64,000 nucleotides of DNA from Oikopleura dioica. Taxonomy: Eukaryota > Chordata > Appendicularia > Copelata > Oikopleuridae. Under the pieces are notes generated by a model. That model saw only the letters and a list, made by a program, of their open reading frames with translations, had not been told where the DNA came from and did not search any database. Position numbers and translations under genes: made by a program. Each line of letters starts with the position of its first letter. Positions within the stretch are counted from its first letter, which is position 1. The stretch covers positions 876,501 to 940,500 of the forward strand of contig OU015568.1 in NCBI GenBank assembly GCA_907165135.1. The letters run 5' to 3'. This document shows positions 49,378 through 60,817 of this stretch, piece after piece.

Positions 49378-52300
49378 TTAGACAGTGTCTATAAGCGAGG
49401 ATTGCGAGGAGTCGGTGACCTTTGGTCCTGATTGGTTGGGACTCGACCGGTTGAGCCAGACGAGCAGGGCGCCTCCGATGGCGGCAAAGAGGAAGAAAAG
49501 GAGATACCATGGGCCAGAGCTTCCTTCATCAAGAAGAGGTTCGGAAGTGGGCGATTCGGGCTTGGGGCACTTTTTGTAGTCACTCTCTTCGCAATCCGTG
49601 GGCACCATGTCGTACTCTTCAATCCGGGGCAACCAGACAAATTCGACTTAGATTTTTTAATTTACCGCGAAAAAGTTTTAAATTGGCAACTCCGTTCCTA
49701 TGCATTTGTCGTTTTCGTAAGTGTTCTCCAGTGGAACTCCTCCGCCAACAAGGACGATTCGGCAGGTAGCTCGCCTAATTATTGATTTCATTTGTGAAAG
49801 GATAAAAGACTCTACTTGTAGAAAGTCTCCATGGGACAGTTGACAGTGTCAGTAACTTCGATGCTCTGGACATCTGAGCACTCATCATCAGCGACATTTT
49901 TATCGCCGAAGACATCAGACTGGCAAGTGACCTCTCGGCCAATCACGTGCATATCCAACTTGCTTGTCTTCTTTTTGAGGGAAAATCCGGAGCCAGTGGG
50001 TTCCACGGCCTTGATGAATTCGGGGCCAGATCGCTGAGTTCCCTGTGAAACAAGGCTAGAAAATTGTTAATAAAAAGAATGAAGGTGTCGCTAACCAGGA
50101 TGCAGAGGCACCTCTGTAGTCTTCTGAAATCACAACTGGAAGTTTGAGACTGAAGGTTTCAGTTGGTTCAGCAGGGACGAGCTCTTCCGTACCATCGGCC
50201 TTGACAATTTTCCATTGAAGGAAAAGGGGAGGGAAAGTGGCCTTAGCAGCAGCGCAGGTAGCGATTTCTTCTTCGGCGCCGGCGCCGACAAAGCCGCATG
50301 TTGGTGACTAGAAAATATGAGAAGATTTTAACAGTTGTCTCTTACATTGTAAGTGGCGGTGATTTCAGGGAGCTCTTCCGGAGGATTGACGGCGAAGGTT
50401 TGTGGGTTGCTGTATCCGATGAGGGTTCCGCCTTCGAAGAACTTGCACCAAACTCCTGTTGATTTGTGCCACGACTCGACCTGAAAAAATATTGTCAGCT
50501 CTTGTTTACCGAGTCAATTTCAAAATTTACACCCCGAGTTCATTCAAGTCCGTGGTCAACTCAGTTATGTTTATTTACCTTGACTGTCTTGCTGATAGTA
50601 TCACCATCAGTGAGATCATTGACAGGGGCTCGGAATGTATTGTGCTCGTCAGACTCGGTTCTGGCTTCGATGGAGACTTCCATTTCTGATCGATCACCGT
50701 CGGGAATCGGGCCGCAGGAGATTTCAACTTCCCAGCCTTCGAGGACGGCTTTGGTGTTGGAAATGACGTCGTCCTTGTTTTTCGGTCGCATGAGCCTAGA
50801 ACGATGATAGTAGTTGCAGATAGAAAATAACTTACTTCGCGGTAGAGTAGTCAGTAGAAAAGGTGATATATTCGACGCTTCTATGAGCAGCAAACCAGTC
50901 ATCGTTCGGCATATCAATCGCGATTCCTTAAAAAAAATCCAGTAAAAATTATGGCTTTAGCTGATAAGAAAACTCGAAGAAGCATAAATCTTCGTTGATG
51001 AAATCATAAACGACTCATCGTGCGCCAAACACACATCAAACATGGGGTGCGCGCGGTTTCGGACGGCGCAAATATAAAAATGTGAGGCTCTTGAGCGCGA
51101 AATTTAAACAGGTCGCTTTTCCGCACAAATTTGCTTACCAGTCCATGGGTATTGCCAACCTACAGATAACATAAAAAAGTCCCTTATCGTTGAAAAATAG
51201 TTTTTCGGAATTCCAAAATTGACGACATAAAAAGGCCTTTTTTCGCAAACTTACCGGGTCCCTGAAAGCCAATCTTCTCCAGTTCCTCATCAGTAGCTTG
51301 CCTGTACGCTAAGTCATCAGAAACCTTGATTCCGTTATCACCAAGGACGCCATTGGATGTTTGCTGAGCAGCAATCATCGTGTTGACATCCAAATATCCG
51401 GCCTGAAGCTCGCCAAGATAGAAATTCGCCCGGTGCGCAAAGTCATCGCCCTGAAAAAAAAAGATATGTTATTCCTTAACTTAGCAAATATTGAACAAGG
51501 AGGGGTTAAAACAATACTTGAATCTTTGAGGATTCAAGCTGGTGCCTCACCGCAATAATAAAACAAATAAGCGGTGTGAATGATGGTTATTCTTACGATA
51601 ACTGTTGAAGGAAGTGAATCAGGGTCCTAATAAGCTCACCATCAAATAAATTACCAATAAACTTACGGAATAAGAAGTGACTGAAGCAGCGAAAGGATCG
51701 CTAAAGGTAACGACGTAGAAGTATCGGGAGTCCGACTCGTCGACATCGATGGAGACAGAAACGGAGGTGTCGGAAGGAAATTCGAAGTTGACCTTGTCGG
51801 AAAATTCAGAATCGAAGGGCTCGAATGCCTGCTCGGCCGGCCTGACATTTGCTTATTCCGCGTTCGAAATTTTAATGAGGCCCACTTTGCTTAGTAAGTT
51901 TTGACCGATAGACACAGTTCTAGCCGCAATAAAAATCATTAAAATGATGATGATGACCAGAAATCTGTTCAAAAAAGGGACTCATGCGTTGTAAAATTCA
52001 AGACAAACGCGCCTGAGGGCATGTCCCACATGGTCTAGGGGTTAGGATTTCGGATTTTCACTCCGACGGCCCGGGTTCGATTCCCGGTGTGGGAGGACCT
52101 TTTTTCTCAACGCGGTTCCTATGATATTGAAGGGAGAGTTAAAAGTGCCATCCTCGGACCAGACGAGGACGAGATTCTCTTGCTTCTTATCAAAAGAAGA
52201 AGTCGTGAATTGGATGGTTCCAGCGCCGCTGAAGCTTGAGGTCTTGGCGCCTGGGGTGTAGGTATCTGGGATTTTGTTGATGATTTGTCTTATAAAAGGG

Positions 52301-52408
52301 GTCAAAAATGAGAGAAAAATATTTGTATTGATTTTTTGATTTTCGCCCATTCCTAAAGTTTTCAGCTCTTTGCGCAATCGCCGCTGCAAAAAGCGCGAAA
52401 AGTTTCAT
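49378..52408 (-). CDS. Ig-like type I membrane protein, first cistron of cluster
   Basis: ATG 52408 encodes a signal peptide (MKLFALFAAAIAQ) and a GC-donor intron. Exons then code a Ser/Thr-rich, beta-type ectodomain: TIQFTTSSFDKKQENLVLVW, DTSVSVSIDVDESDSRYFYV, GDDFAHRANFYLGELQAGYL, WEVEISCGPIPDGDRSEMEV, VWCKFFEGGTLIGYSNPQTF. An Ig-like pair of Cys and Trp appears in ATCAAAKATFPPLFLQWKIV. A GT-AG intron right at an apparent stop (AAGTAG, near 49815) leads to RATCRIVLVGGG, then, through a GA-AG intron, to YDMVPTDCEESDYKKC. A TM (WYLLFFLFAAIGGALLVWL) and a short tail ending SLIDTV follow (stop 49378-49380). Codon use is GC-rich, as in highly expressed genes. Domain family is not certain. Confidence 0.65.
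52024..52095 (+). tRNA. tRNA-Glu: tRNA-Glu (anticodon UUC)
   Basis: A complete cloverleaf can be drawn: acceptor stem TCCCACA / TGTGGGA, D-arm with TGGTCTAGGGGTTAGGA (A box), anticodon stem TCGGA / TCCGA with loop TTTTCAC (anticodon TTC), and T-arm CCGGGTTCGATTCCCGG (B box). There is no encoded CCA and no intron. It lies antisense inside the GA-AG intron 52118-51852 of the Ig-like gene. Confidence 0.95.
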
Positions 52409-52824
52409 CTTTTTTTCTCTAGTTTCCGGCTTCCTCTACTCTTTTTCTATTTACAGATTCGTCGAAAAAATGGCAAAAGGGGCACACTGGTACTGTAAAA
52501 AGAGCAGTAGTGCTTTGTGTGCAGCCGGCAGCGCAAATTTTACCTAGCCAGTGTCGTGCTCGAGCAAATTTGGTAACCGCCGGAATCGGGTAATATTTAA
52601 CCTGGGCACGGAGAGAGCGAGAGTGGAATTGGCGGCGCGGGAACAATATTTGCCTTGCAAGCAAATGCAATCCACGCAAAGCTTTCTTCTTCTGCCGCTC
52701 ATTTTTCGCCCGGCAAGATTTTTTTTATCCCTTCACAAATGACAACTCCAACTCAAACAAAAAACCCTTGAAAGGATTGAATATTGCACTTTATTAAATA
52801 CTGTGTTATGAATATTTTCTATTA

Positions 52825-54332
52825 CTATAAGTTCCAAGACAGCTTCAGATCAAAAGTATTTTCGAGATCTTCTGAGCTCTTCTTATAAAACTCCCGGAGC
52901 ATTTTTTCTGTCTCCTCGGACATGGCAGTTTGACCAGCGGATAACTTTGTTCGCCCTTTACTATCGGGCATACAGTCTAATGATTCGGTGTGGTTGAAGA
53001 TTCTAGTGCAGTAGTATCCATCTTCTCGTTTTTCAAAGAGGTCTTCAGTAAAATAGGGTTCAAGATTGAGCTTTTTCTCGAGGTCTTGGAAGACTTTCCA
53101 GGGCTCAGTTTTCAACTAAAATGAAGGGTTTTAATCAAATCTCTGCAAAAAATCACCTTTCCGCCATCAAGAACGATTCCATTCTTGCTATCAATCAACG
53201 CATCGTCTCCCAAAAAGAACCTCTTTGGCGGCCCGAAGTGACCAGTAACGAACATTTCATTCACTTCCGGAGTCTTTTCAAACACTGATCTGTCCTTCAC
53301 TTTTGGCAAGTATTTGGCGACCATCTGGTCAAACGTCAGTTTTTGGAAAGGAAAAGCGCTAGAATCTGGTCCAAGGAATTTTCTGTTGATTGCATTTTCT
53401 TTCTCTGTCCAGACGGAGGTCACGTGCTTGAAATCAGAGAGAAGACGGTGGACTGGATCGCAGACGATGAAAATGTTCTTGACTTTGCTCTTCCAATCGG
53501 TGACGTAATCGGCTTCGATGAAATCAGGGTTTTCTTCGATGAAAGTGATAATTTTGTTGATTCCTGAATTTGCTGTTTTCGCCATGAAGAAGAAATCTTT
53601 GTTGGCAGCTCTGAGCTCTCTGATCTTTCGCGGGTTGTCGTAGTAAGGACCTTTGCTCTTCCACATGATCCACAGATGGCTGAGGTAGTTTTCCATATCT
53701 TTTTCTTGGTCACCTGTTGATCGGAAAGGGGCCTCCATGAATCCTGAAAAGAAAAATAAAACCGTTTTATGCCCTCCTTACTTACCTCTTATTATTTGAG
53801 GATGATGGCCAAAAAATCTTATGAGCGTTTTCGTCCCGCATTTTTTCGCGCCGCTGACAAAAATGGTCGGTAGCTGCTGCATAAGTTCGGTCAAGAGAGA
53901 ATTCGAATTCAGGTCTTTTTCTTTGAGCATTTGATACTTTTCATTTCTTTTCTCCATGACTTCATTTATGACTTCTTGTTTTTCTGCTTTTCTTTCAACT
54001 TTTTCTGTTCTTTGATCGGGCACTTTTTCTTCTGTGGAAAAACTGTAGGTTTTATCAGTACCTTCTTCTTTTTGCTGCCATAATTTTTCGACAACATTGT
54101 TGATTATTTCTTGTCCTTCGGTCTTGTCTTCGTTGTCTTCTTCTGTAGCAAATTTACTATAAACTTCATCACTTTGAGCTTCTATCCTCGTGTACCAGCC
54201 ATAAAACGCAAATAAGAATATAACAAAAAGGAAAAATAAAAGTCTTCTTAATAACTTCATCACTTTAATTTTCCTCTGTTCAGTTTTCATTTTCACTATT
54301 TTTTCGGCGCAATCAATTTCTCGTGACATCAT
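52825..54332 (-). CDS. Heparan sulfate 3-O-sulfotransferase-like enzyme (second copy)
   Basis: Three exons. A signal anchor (LLRRLLFFLFVIFLFAFYGW) is preceded by several in-frame ATGs (54332, 54290, 54260), so the start is uncertain. A very acidic/charged stalk of about 110 residues follows. The PAPS loop reads VSGAKKCGTKTLIRFFGHHP, then comes the 3'-phosphate site FIVCDPVHRLLSDFKH. KRFFLGDDALIDSKNGIVLD and the C-terminal GYYCTRIFNHTESLDC with SKGRTKL match the HS3ST disulfide loop and PAPS tail. Stop 52825-52827. Like the gene at 13517 it has KKCGT instead of KKGGT, so the two are probably related duplicates. The substrate is inferred only. Confidence 0.82.
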
Positions 54333-55879
54333 TTTATCTTCAATTTATCTTCTTTATCGTCGCAATTATAAGACAAAAACCTTGTTCGCCGTTTTGTCCC
54401 GTTTAAAAAAGGGAAATCTATTTATGCAATAATAAAGGGTCGATTCTCGGGCTGCTGCATTAACGCCGAGATTTTGAATGTCTGGATGGCGAGTTTCTTT
54501 TCTTTAGAGAAAGAAGCAGCTCCGCGTTGATTTATGTTCTCTTTTTTTACAAGTTTTGTATTCGAAAATTTATGAGTGCCATAAACGTAAATATCGGTTC
54601 GCTGCCAGCTAACGTGGTGGATCAGAGATGTTTCTTTTTCGCTCCAAAAAGTGAACTTGTGGTTTAAAATATTTATTGTATGATAAAATGGAAGATTAAG
54701 GGCATCTCAACAATAGCATTTTTTAACGACGTTTTATAAAGGAAAATTTTTAATAAGAAATTTACTTTGAAGTATTTTTTTCTTTAAAAGGGTCGATTTT
54801 TATTGAATTTTCGGGGAACCCTCATTCTCCCAGAACCGTCATCTGCCCAGACCCTCATTCTCCCAGGACCTTCACCTGCCCAGCCTGGGAGAATGAAGGT
54901 TCTGGGCAGATGAAGGTCTGGGAGAATGAAGCTTTCAATTGCGTGGGCGAATTGCGCTGAGCGTTGAATGACTGAGACAGGCCGCGTAGATTTTCGAGTC
55001 GAAAATATTTTTCAAGGTCAGAAACAACCGTTTTTACTTCGGATTATGACTTCGTCAAAATTTCATAAAATGCTACAAATTTGAAGTTTTTGGCTGTAAA
55101 TCTACGACAACAAATATGGGGAAAATTTATGGGCACTGGTCTTGGTTCTTATTCAAGTGTTGGTTCGTGTTTCGGTCAGTGTCCGATAATTTGAGCTCAA
55201 GCTAAACCTCAAGGAAACAAAGCTTGAGAACTCAAGTTTATAATTTGAATTTTGAGAACTCAAAAATCTCGAAACCCATATTTTTTTCGACAATCAAATT
55301 TTCTATACTAATAAATTGGACCCTTAGGAATCGATCGCCTGAGCAAGTCCAGCAGAATTCCTTCGGAAAACTGCGCCTCGCAGTCTTGAGTCTAGAAGAC
55401 CTGCTCGACAATTCATAATTCTCGTGAATTCATATTGAAAAGAACATTAGAATTATCATTTTATTCAGCTTTATTTTTAATTGACATGATTAAAAATTTT
55501 TTTCAGAATATTTTTGCAGAAAAAAAATGAAAAATCTAAAAAATGAGCTTCATTCTCCCAGAACCTTCATCTGCCCAGAGCCTTCATTCTCCCAGGCTGG
55601 GCAGATGAAGGTCCTGGGAGAATGAGGGTCTGGGCAGATGACGGTTCTGGGAGAATGAGGGTTACCCTGAATTTTCTTTCAAAATTTTTTTGAAAATTTT
55701 TTGAACTAAAGTTCTGTTTTTTTTCTTTGAACTTCATTTATTTAGTTATTACAGTAATAATTAGAAGAGATAGTATCTTTGTACATTGTCTAAGCATATC
55801 GCAGTTGTTCGAGAAGTGAGGTAAAAGTTTTTGTCGTCATTTCGAGGTCTTGCTTTTTTATAAAATTATTTTCAGTAGT
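54333..55879. other. Spacer containing a fold-back transposon
   Basis: About 1.5 kb between two minus-strand genes. Apart from the 855-bp element (54813-55667) I see only AT-rich sequence and no supported gene. Confidence 0.65.
54813..55667. mobile_element. 855-bp fold-back DNA element with 9-bp target duplication
   Basis: TGAATTTTC at 54804-54812 and 55668-55676 is a direct repeat. The ends are near-perfect inverted copies of about 75 bp beginning GGG(G/T)AACCCTCATTCTCCC. Each end is also a palindrome in itself, built from alternating CATTCTCCCAG and CATCTGCCCAG units and their complements. The interior is AT-rich with no transposase ORF. The 9-bp duplication fits Mutator-like or fold-back elements. 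Confidence 0.9.
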
Positions 55880-57360
55880 CTATCTTGATTTGTGTTTCGC
55901 GAAGAAGGATATACTCAGTTTCTTCGTGCTGCCGATGAATTCTAGCGAAAAATCTCTGCTGGAACGGGTTTTGATGGATTTGTTGATGTCGACTGTATAT
56001 CGGCATTTCTAGAGGAATTTTAGATAATAGAAATTGAAGTTGTTTTACCGGTGATTCCAGTGTATAAGTCAGCAAAGAAGCAGCAGACTTTCTTCCGCCA
56101 AAAATTCTTCTCAAACTTGTTCGTTGGCCAATACTGAGCTTCGAAGCTTCGCATGATCCATATCTTTCGAAGAGCACCAAGAATATCTCGAATTCCTTTT
56201 CCGTTAGATTCTCAGTCGCCGAGGACTCAAATCTACAATTTTCATTGCCAAAAATTCGTCAGAAATTATCTTACATAATCGGCCGCTTTGAGATTTCGGG
56301 ACATCTTTCTGTTCTGCTCGTTTCTCGCTTTTTTCTTGAACTAATTGTTTCTTTCATTTTTTCATGAATTTCAGTCGCTTAAATTTTCGTGATAAGGGAT
56401 CAAGAATTTTGGAATACCTAGTGTGGAATAAGCTTTTTTGACATTTTCAGGAAGAGATCTGAAGTTTTTGAAGTTCTCGAATTTTTCACGATGCTGGGAA
56501 AGAAGGCATAAATCGACATTGAAATGCAGTTTGATAATAGCTTCTTGAATATCTAAATCCTTCTTTGAAGACATAGAAGAGAGTAAGGCATATTACCAGG
56601 GTTGTAAGTTATTTCAAACGGCGAAGTCTTATTTTCCACAACCAGCCCGACGATTGAGAAGTCACTTTTGAGCTCCAATTCTTTCGGATTGATGTCGAGC
56701 GGAACTCCAGTAGCTCTCAATCCTGTTTCGCGAAAAGCTGTTTGGACATCGATCAGAAAACCGAAGCGGCAGATCGACTCCTTACACAACAGTTTTGATT
56801 GACCAGTCAAAATTGGGTTTTCTTTTGTGGTACAGTCCGCACTGTAAGCCTAGAAATCATGATAGAGGTTGATGAAGTGTGTGTGTCCTGGGCTGGAGAG
56901 CCCAATTGGCTTACGCTTAGGAGTTGTCTCATCCAATTCCAAATTTGTCTCGACCATTTCGTCCGATGCTCGATTATTCCGCAATAACCATGCCTTGATT
57001 GAGAAGGAGAAATATAGCAATCTGTCGCGTTTGCTCGTGAAGGAGTTATCTAGAATTTCGCAAAATGAACAGTTTTGACGAAAGAGGCAAGAACTGACCA
57101 TTTGAGCAAGTTGCTCTCTCAGCACTTGGAGATGAAAGGCGAGCTCTGGGAAAACGCTTATTTGCGAGCTTTGGATCGGAACTATAACTTTTCTTTGACT
57201 TTTTCGATTTGGCAAAATTGGGCCCACCTGGTATTGACGTGTCCAGATTTTCGTTGTAAACTCGATGGAGGACGATTTCCGCCGCGGACAACATCGCTTG
57301 CTTGAGAATTTCGGGATGGGTTAGGTTTCGAGTGACGCGGTCGAGGAGGTTTTTCACGCG
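55880..57360 (-). CDS. Unrecognised multi-exon gene (5' exon unresolved)
   Basis: Several short exons keep open frames with GT-AG introns. One reads LLDRVTRNLTHPEILKQAML then SAAEIVLHRVYNENLD. The next are VPIQSSQISVFPELAFHLQV and a Cys-containing exon (CTTKENPILTGQSKLLCKES, FSIVGLVVENKTSPFEITYN). Then come DLDIQEAIIKLHFNVDLCLL and LTEKEFEIFLVLFERYGSCE, ending FIGSTKKLSISFFAKHKSR (stop 55880-55882). No ATG precedes the first exon seen, so a start exon must lie upstream, near or within the semaphorin 3' region. The joins between 57110 and 56850 are ambiguous. I do not recognise the family. Confidence 0.45.
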
Positions 57361-57526
57361 TTTGTACTCTTTTCTTAAAAGATTTTTTAGTTTTTATTAC
57401 ATATTCGATTCAGAAAATGTTTTTGAAGCCCATTTCAAATTTTGCATCGAAAAATAATGGGGTTCAAAGATGGGATGTGCAGGAAATTGCACAATGTGCG
57501 TCAAGCGTGAAAAAGTTTATATAATA

Positions 57527-57562
57527 TAATTTATATTATATTATATAAACGAATAGTTTATA
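57527..57562. repeat. AT palindrome
   Basis: TTTATATAATATAATTTATA continues into TTATATTATATAAA as a near-perfect self-complementary stretch, followed 12 bp later by another TTTATATAA. It could extrude as a cruciform. It lies about 150 bp upstream of the candidate micropeptide ORF. Confidence 0.6.
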
Positions 57563-57707
57563 TAACGAAAGGAATTTGCCACACTAGGTTTCGTCATTTA
57601 ATTTATTTGACAGAAAGTATAGTCAGTTCGTTAATTATGAATCAAAAGGCTGGTCAAAAGGGAAGTTCAGATTAACCTCAGAGAAAAAAATAGGTCTTTG
57701 CTTGAAA

Positions 57708-57871
57708 ATGAGATTTTTGATTATCATCACCTTTTCCATAACAATTTCAAATGCTTTTGTGAAAAGGTAGAGACTTATTTTTGAATCTTTAAAAAGATTA
57801 AACTGTTAAGGTTCCCGAACTACGCGGATGCCGAAAACCTTCATCGATTTTTCTCTAAGACGAAATCGTAG
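57708..57871 (+). CDS. Candidate secreted micropeptide (39 aa, two exons)
   Basis: ATG 57708 opens a signal-peptide-like sequence (MRFLIIITFSITISNA). Exon 1 ends at 57766, a 44-nt GT-AG intron (57767-57810) follows, and exon 2 (57811-57871) keeps the frame and ends in TAG. The mature part would be FVKR followed by FPNYADAENLHRFFSKTKS, with a KR pair suggesting processing as in prohormones. It overlaps, antisense, the possible last exon of the semaphorin gene. There is no family match that I know. Confidence 0.4.
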
Positions 57872-60817
57872 CAATTGCTACAGAACCTTTCAGTAGAAGA
57901 TCATCGATGATTATTTTGAAATAAAGCTTTTCAAAATCATTTCTTCAATAAATTTTCCACGAGCATAAAATCCAGAGAATTCTTGTTTTCATCGAAAATA
58001 CCTTGATGCTTGTTGAATTCCATTTTGCGCATCGCTGCAGCTGTCATCGTTCAAATTCACAGGCAAAAAAGTTGCTGTATTCGAGACGAGCTTTTCTTCC
58101 AGCTCTTCTTCATTCTTTTCCTGGCAGGAACGATGGTAAGTGACCTGATTCAATGGATTCCGAAGGGTGAAATCGATGTCCTGGCAAGTTTTTGGTACGT
58201 TTCGGAACTCGCAATAAGGATCACTAGAATCGTTCTTGAGGGGTTTTAGAGGTCGGCTTACTTTTGGCAGCACTCTGACAAGTCACAGTTCTGAACCTTG
58301 ACAGCAAGAATGCATTGATCTGTGGCGACATAAACGTATGGCATTCTCAGTGTTCCATGCTTGTCGTATCTGAAATGAATCTTCTTGATTGTCCAATCAT
58401 CCGAAGCCCATTTTTCCACCGCGTTTTTCGCCATTTTTTCAATATTATAAGCTTCGACTAATTGCCAAGGATATTCAACCTTTTCAGATGATGGGTACTT
58501 CTCAAACTTTGCCGTTTTCAAAAGAACTCCGCTGTCAGTTCCTTAAAATTGAGGGTTTGAAATCTAATGAAAGTGTGATCTAACCGATGAAGATCAGAGG
58601 AAAGTCGCCAGTCTTTTCCGAATCGACCGTTATTGAGGTAAAACCGCCGTACTCTGAAGAATCTCGAGGGGACATGACAAGTTCTCCCTCTACTGGTTGA
58701 CGAGAAAGGATCTGGAGATCATCTGTTGGGTCATTTTGTGAGCATTGAATGGCTTTAAATTTTCAAAAATAATTCAGACGATGACAATCCCAGTAATGAT
58801 TTTTATTGCTATTTCAACTTATTTAAGCAAAGCAAAAATCAAACTTATCCAAAATCTTCCAGAATTATGGTTTTTGAAAATTTTCCTAAATCTTTCTTCT
58901 CAAATCTGCAAATTGCATTTTTCTGATATTTCTTCGCCCTCGATTGAAAAATTCCAAAGACATGTCGTTCCGTTTCTACTGCATCGACGAAAATCGGAAA
59001 GTCGAAGTCCTCTTCTTTGCAATTCAATTCTCCAAAATGGAATTGATTCAAAATTTCAAAACCCGAGTGTCGGCAAATTGACGCGATCTTCGGATGCGAA
59101 TTCGCGCGAAAGAATGTTTCACGTGACTCGATGTCTTGGAGTCTCGGCACGTCGGAATACAGGAAGTGAATTTGCTCCGAATCGGCGGTTATCAATCGAA
59201 ATCGCGCGTCGATGAAAATATCGCCCCTTGCTCCCTTCGTCGAAAATGCTTCTTTTCCAAAGGCAAAGACTGAAATCGCTGGGTTGGCAGAAGACACTTC
59301 TTTTTGAAGGCCGATGGCAGCTACGCGCATTGTTGAATCGATCCATTTCATGAGAGTTGACGACTTTTTCCGGAATAATAAAAAAATGGGATGATTGGAG
59401 TTGATCAATTAGGTTTTGTTGTTCTGAGTTTTCTAGGATTAAAATGATTGATTTCACCCGACAAAATGGGGCTAAACGAATACTTTGAAGTGAGTTTTTG
59501 GATTACCAATAAGATTGCTTTATTAGGCCTACCGGCAAATCAAAACCCACAAAACCCAAAATGGGGACCCCAAATTTTTTTGGTCATTTTGACCCCAAAT
59601 TTTCAGGGCTCATTTTAGGTTATTCCGGCTCCTTGAAACTTGATGGGCAAGAATTGGCAGTGGCAAATTCAGTTTCTTTTGAAACCGCTTTTGATAGATC
59701 TTCATCGAAATTCTCCAAGTCGATATTCCAAGTCTCCAATTTCGGCTGCGCAAAGTTCGAATTGCAAATTTGAAAATTGAGACCTTCATTTTCCGAATTC
59801 TTTTTCTAAAAATAGCTGGTGATTTGGCAGATCTGGCAGCAGCGGATTAATAATCATAAATTTGCGAATATATTTTTAGAGCAGGCGCGAGCGAGAAGGC
59901 CATAAACATAATTATCAAAGTCAACAATCAAATCATAAAAATTATCTTCTTTCAACTTTGCGGCTTACCTGGGAAATGGACGTTATGTAGTTTGAGCAAT
60001 GCTCGGTCTCGCCAAAGGCGCGTTCGCAGCTGATTTTCGCGCTCACGTGACTTTGGTTCTCGAGGCCGGAGGTGGTGCCATCGGGGAAATAGGCTTTCAC
60101 GTGAGGGCGGAAGGGGATTTCGGCGATCGTGAAGTACTCCCTAAAAAACGGAGTTAGAAGAGGGATACCCTTAAATATTCGACAAGCGATCGTTCGAAAT
60201 TGTCGATAAAACGACGAGCTATGACAAAAATAGACAATGTCTAGCAGACAAGCCCAGAAGGAGCTCTTGATACTGTAAATTAACCAAATGAGATCAGGTT
60301 TTCTAAGAATTAAAAAAAAATCTCCTTTGAAAAGAGATCCGCTAAGCCAATTTTAAACTTGAACAAAAGCCTCTTCTTTTGTGGCCCTTTTATAAATGGG
60401 ATAATATTTCCTTTTGTGGAAGTATTTAGAAAAGTTACTTTTGGTACTCACTCATGGCCGGAAATCAGAAACTCTTTGTCCTTTCCGTCGACAAAGGCCC
60501 ACGAGAAGAACCGCGATTGCGTTGCCCCGCGGCTTGTGCAGAACACGTCTTTTTCGACGATAATTCGACGGTCATCTTAAAATTCATTTGCTTTGGGCCC
60601 TCTTTCATTTGCAATCAAGGACGACATCAGGGCATATACCGCCGTCTACCCCCTTAAAACAAGACCTACCTATAGGTCGCAAATGAACTTCATTTTTCTT
60701 CGCATGACCATAAGTTTTCGATCTTCCAGCTTGACAGTTCTCCAATAGCGTTAAAACAAAAAGCCACAGAATTTTTCGCATACAGCCGGTTATCATCTCT
60801 TCCGATCTTTTCTTCAA
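57856..60817 (-). CDS. SEMA: Semaphorin-like secreted protein (sema plus PSI)
   Basis: The signal peptide MRKILWLFVLTLLENCQAG starts at ATG 60781 (an in-frame ATG at 60817 adds 12 residues). Sema-domain blocks in order are FCTSRGATQSRFFSWAFVDG, CERAFGETEHCSNYITSISQ, ICNSNFAQPKLETWNI (compare LFVCGTNAFxP), SHPKIASICRHSGFEI (compare YPRVARVCRND), FHFGELNCKEEDFDFPIFVD (compare ARLNCSxPGDFPFYFN), NAICRFEKKDLGKF, and MPYVYVATDQCILAVKVQNC. A PSI module follows, CDLSECCQ-NDPYCEFRN, across a 38-nt intron. No Ig domain or TM is found after it, so the protein is short and probably secreted. The 3' end is either the stop at 57989 or, with one more exon, at about 57856. Likely receptor: a plexin. Confidence 0.8.

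Noticed and set aside
49389-49640. Second open frame over the Ig-like gene's TM exon
   Set aside because: The other frame encodes a proper TM helix and joins in phase to the upstream exon; this one does not.
58745-59215. 156-codon plus-strand ORF
   Set aside because: It is antisense to semaphorin exons with recognisable sema motifs.
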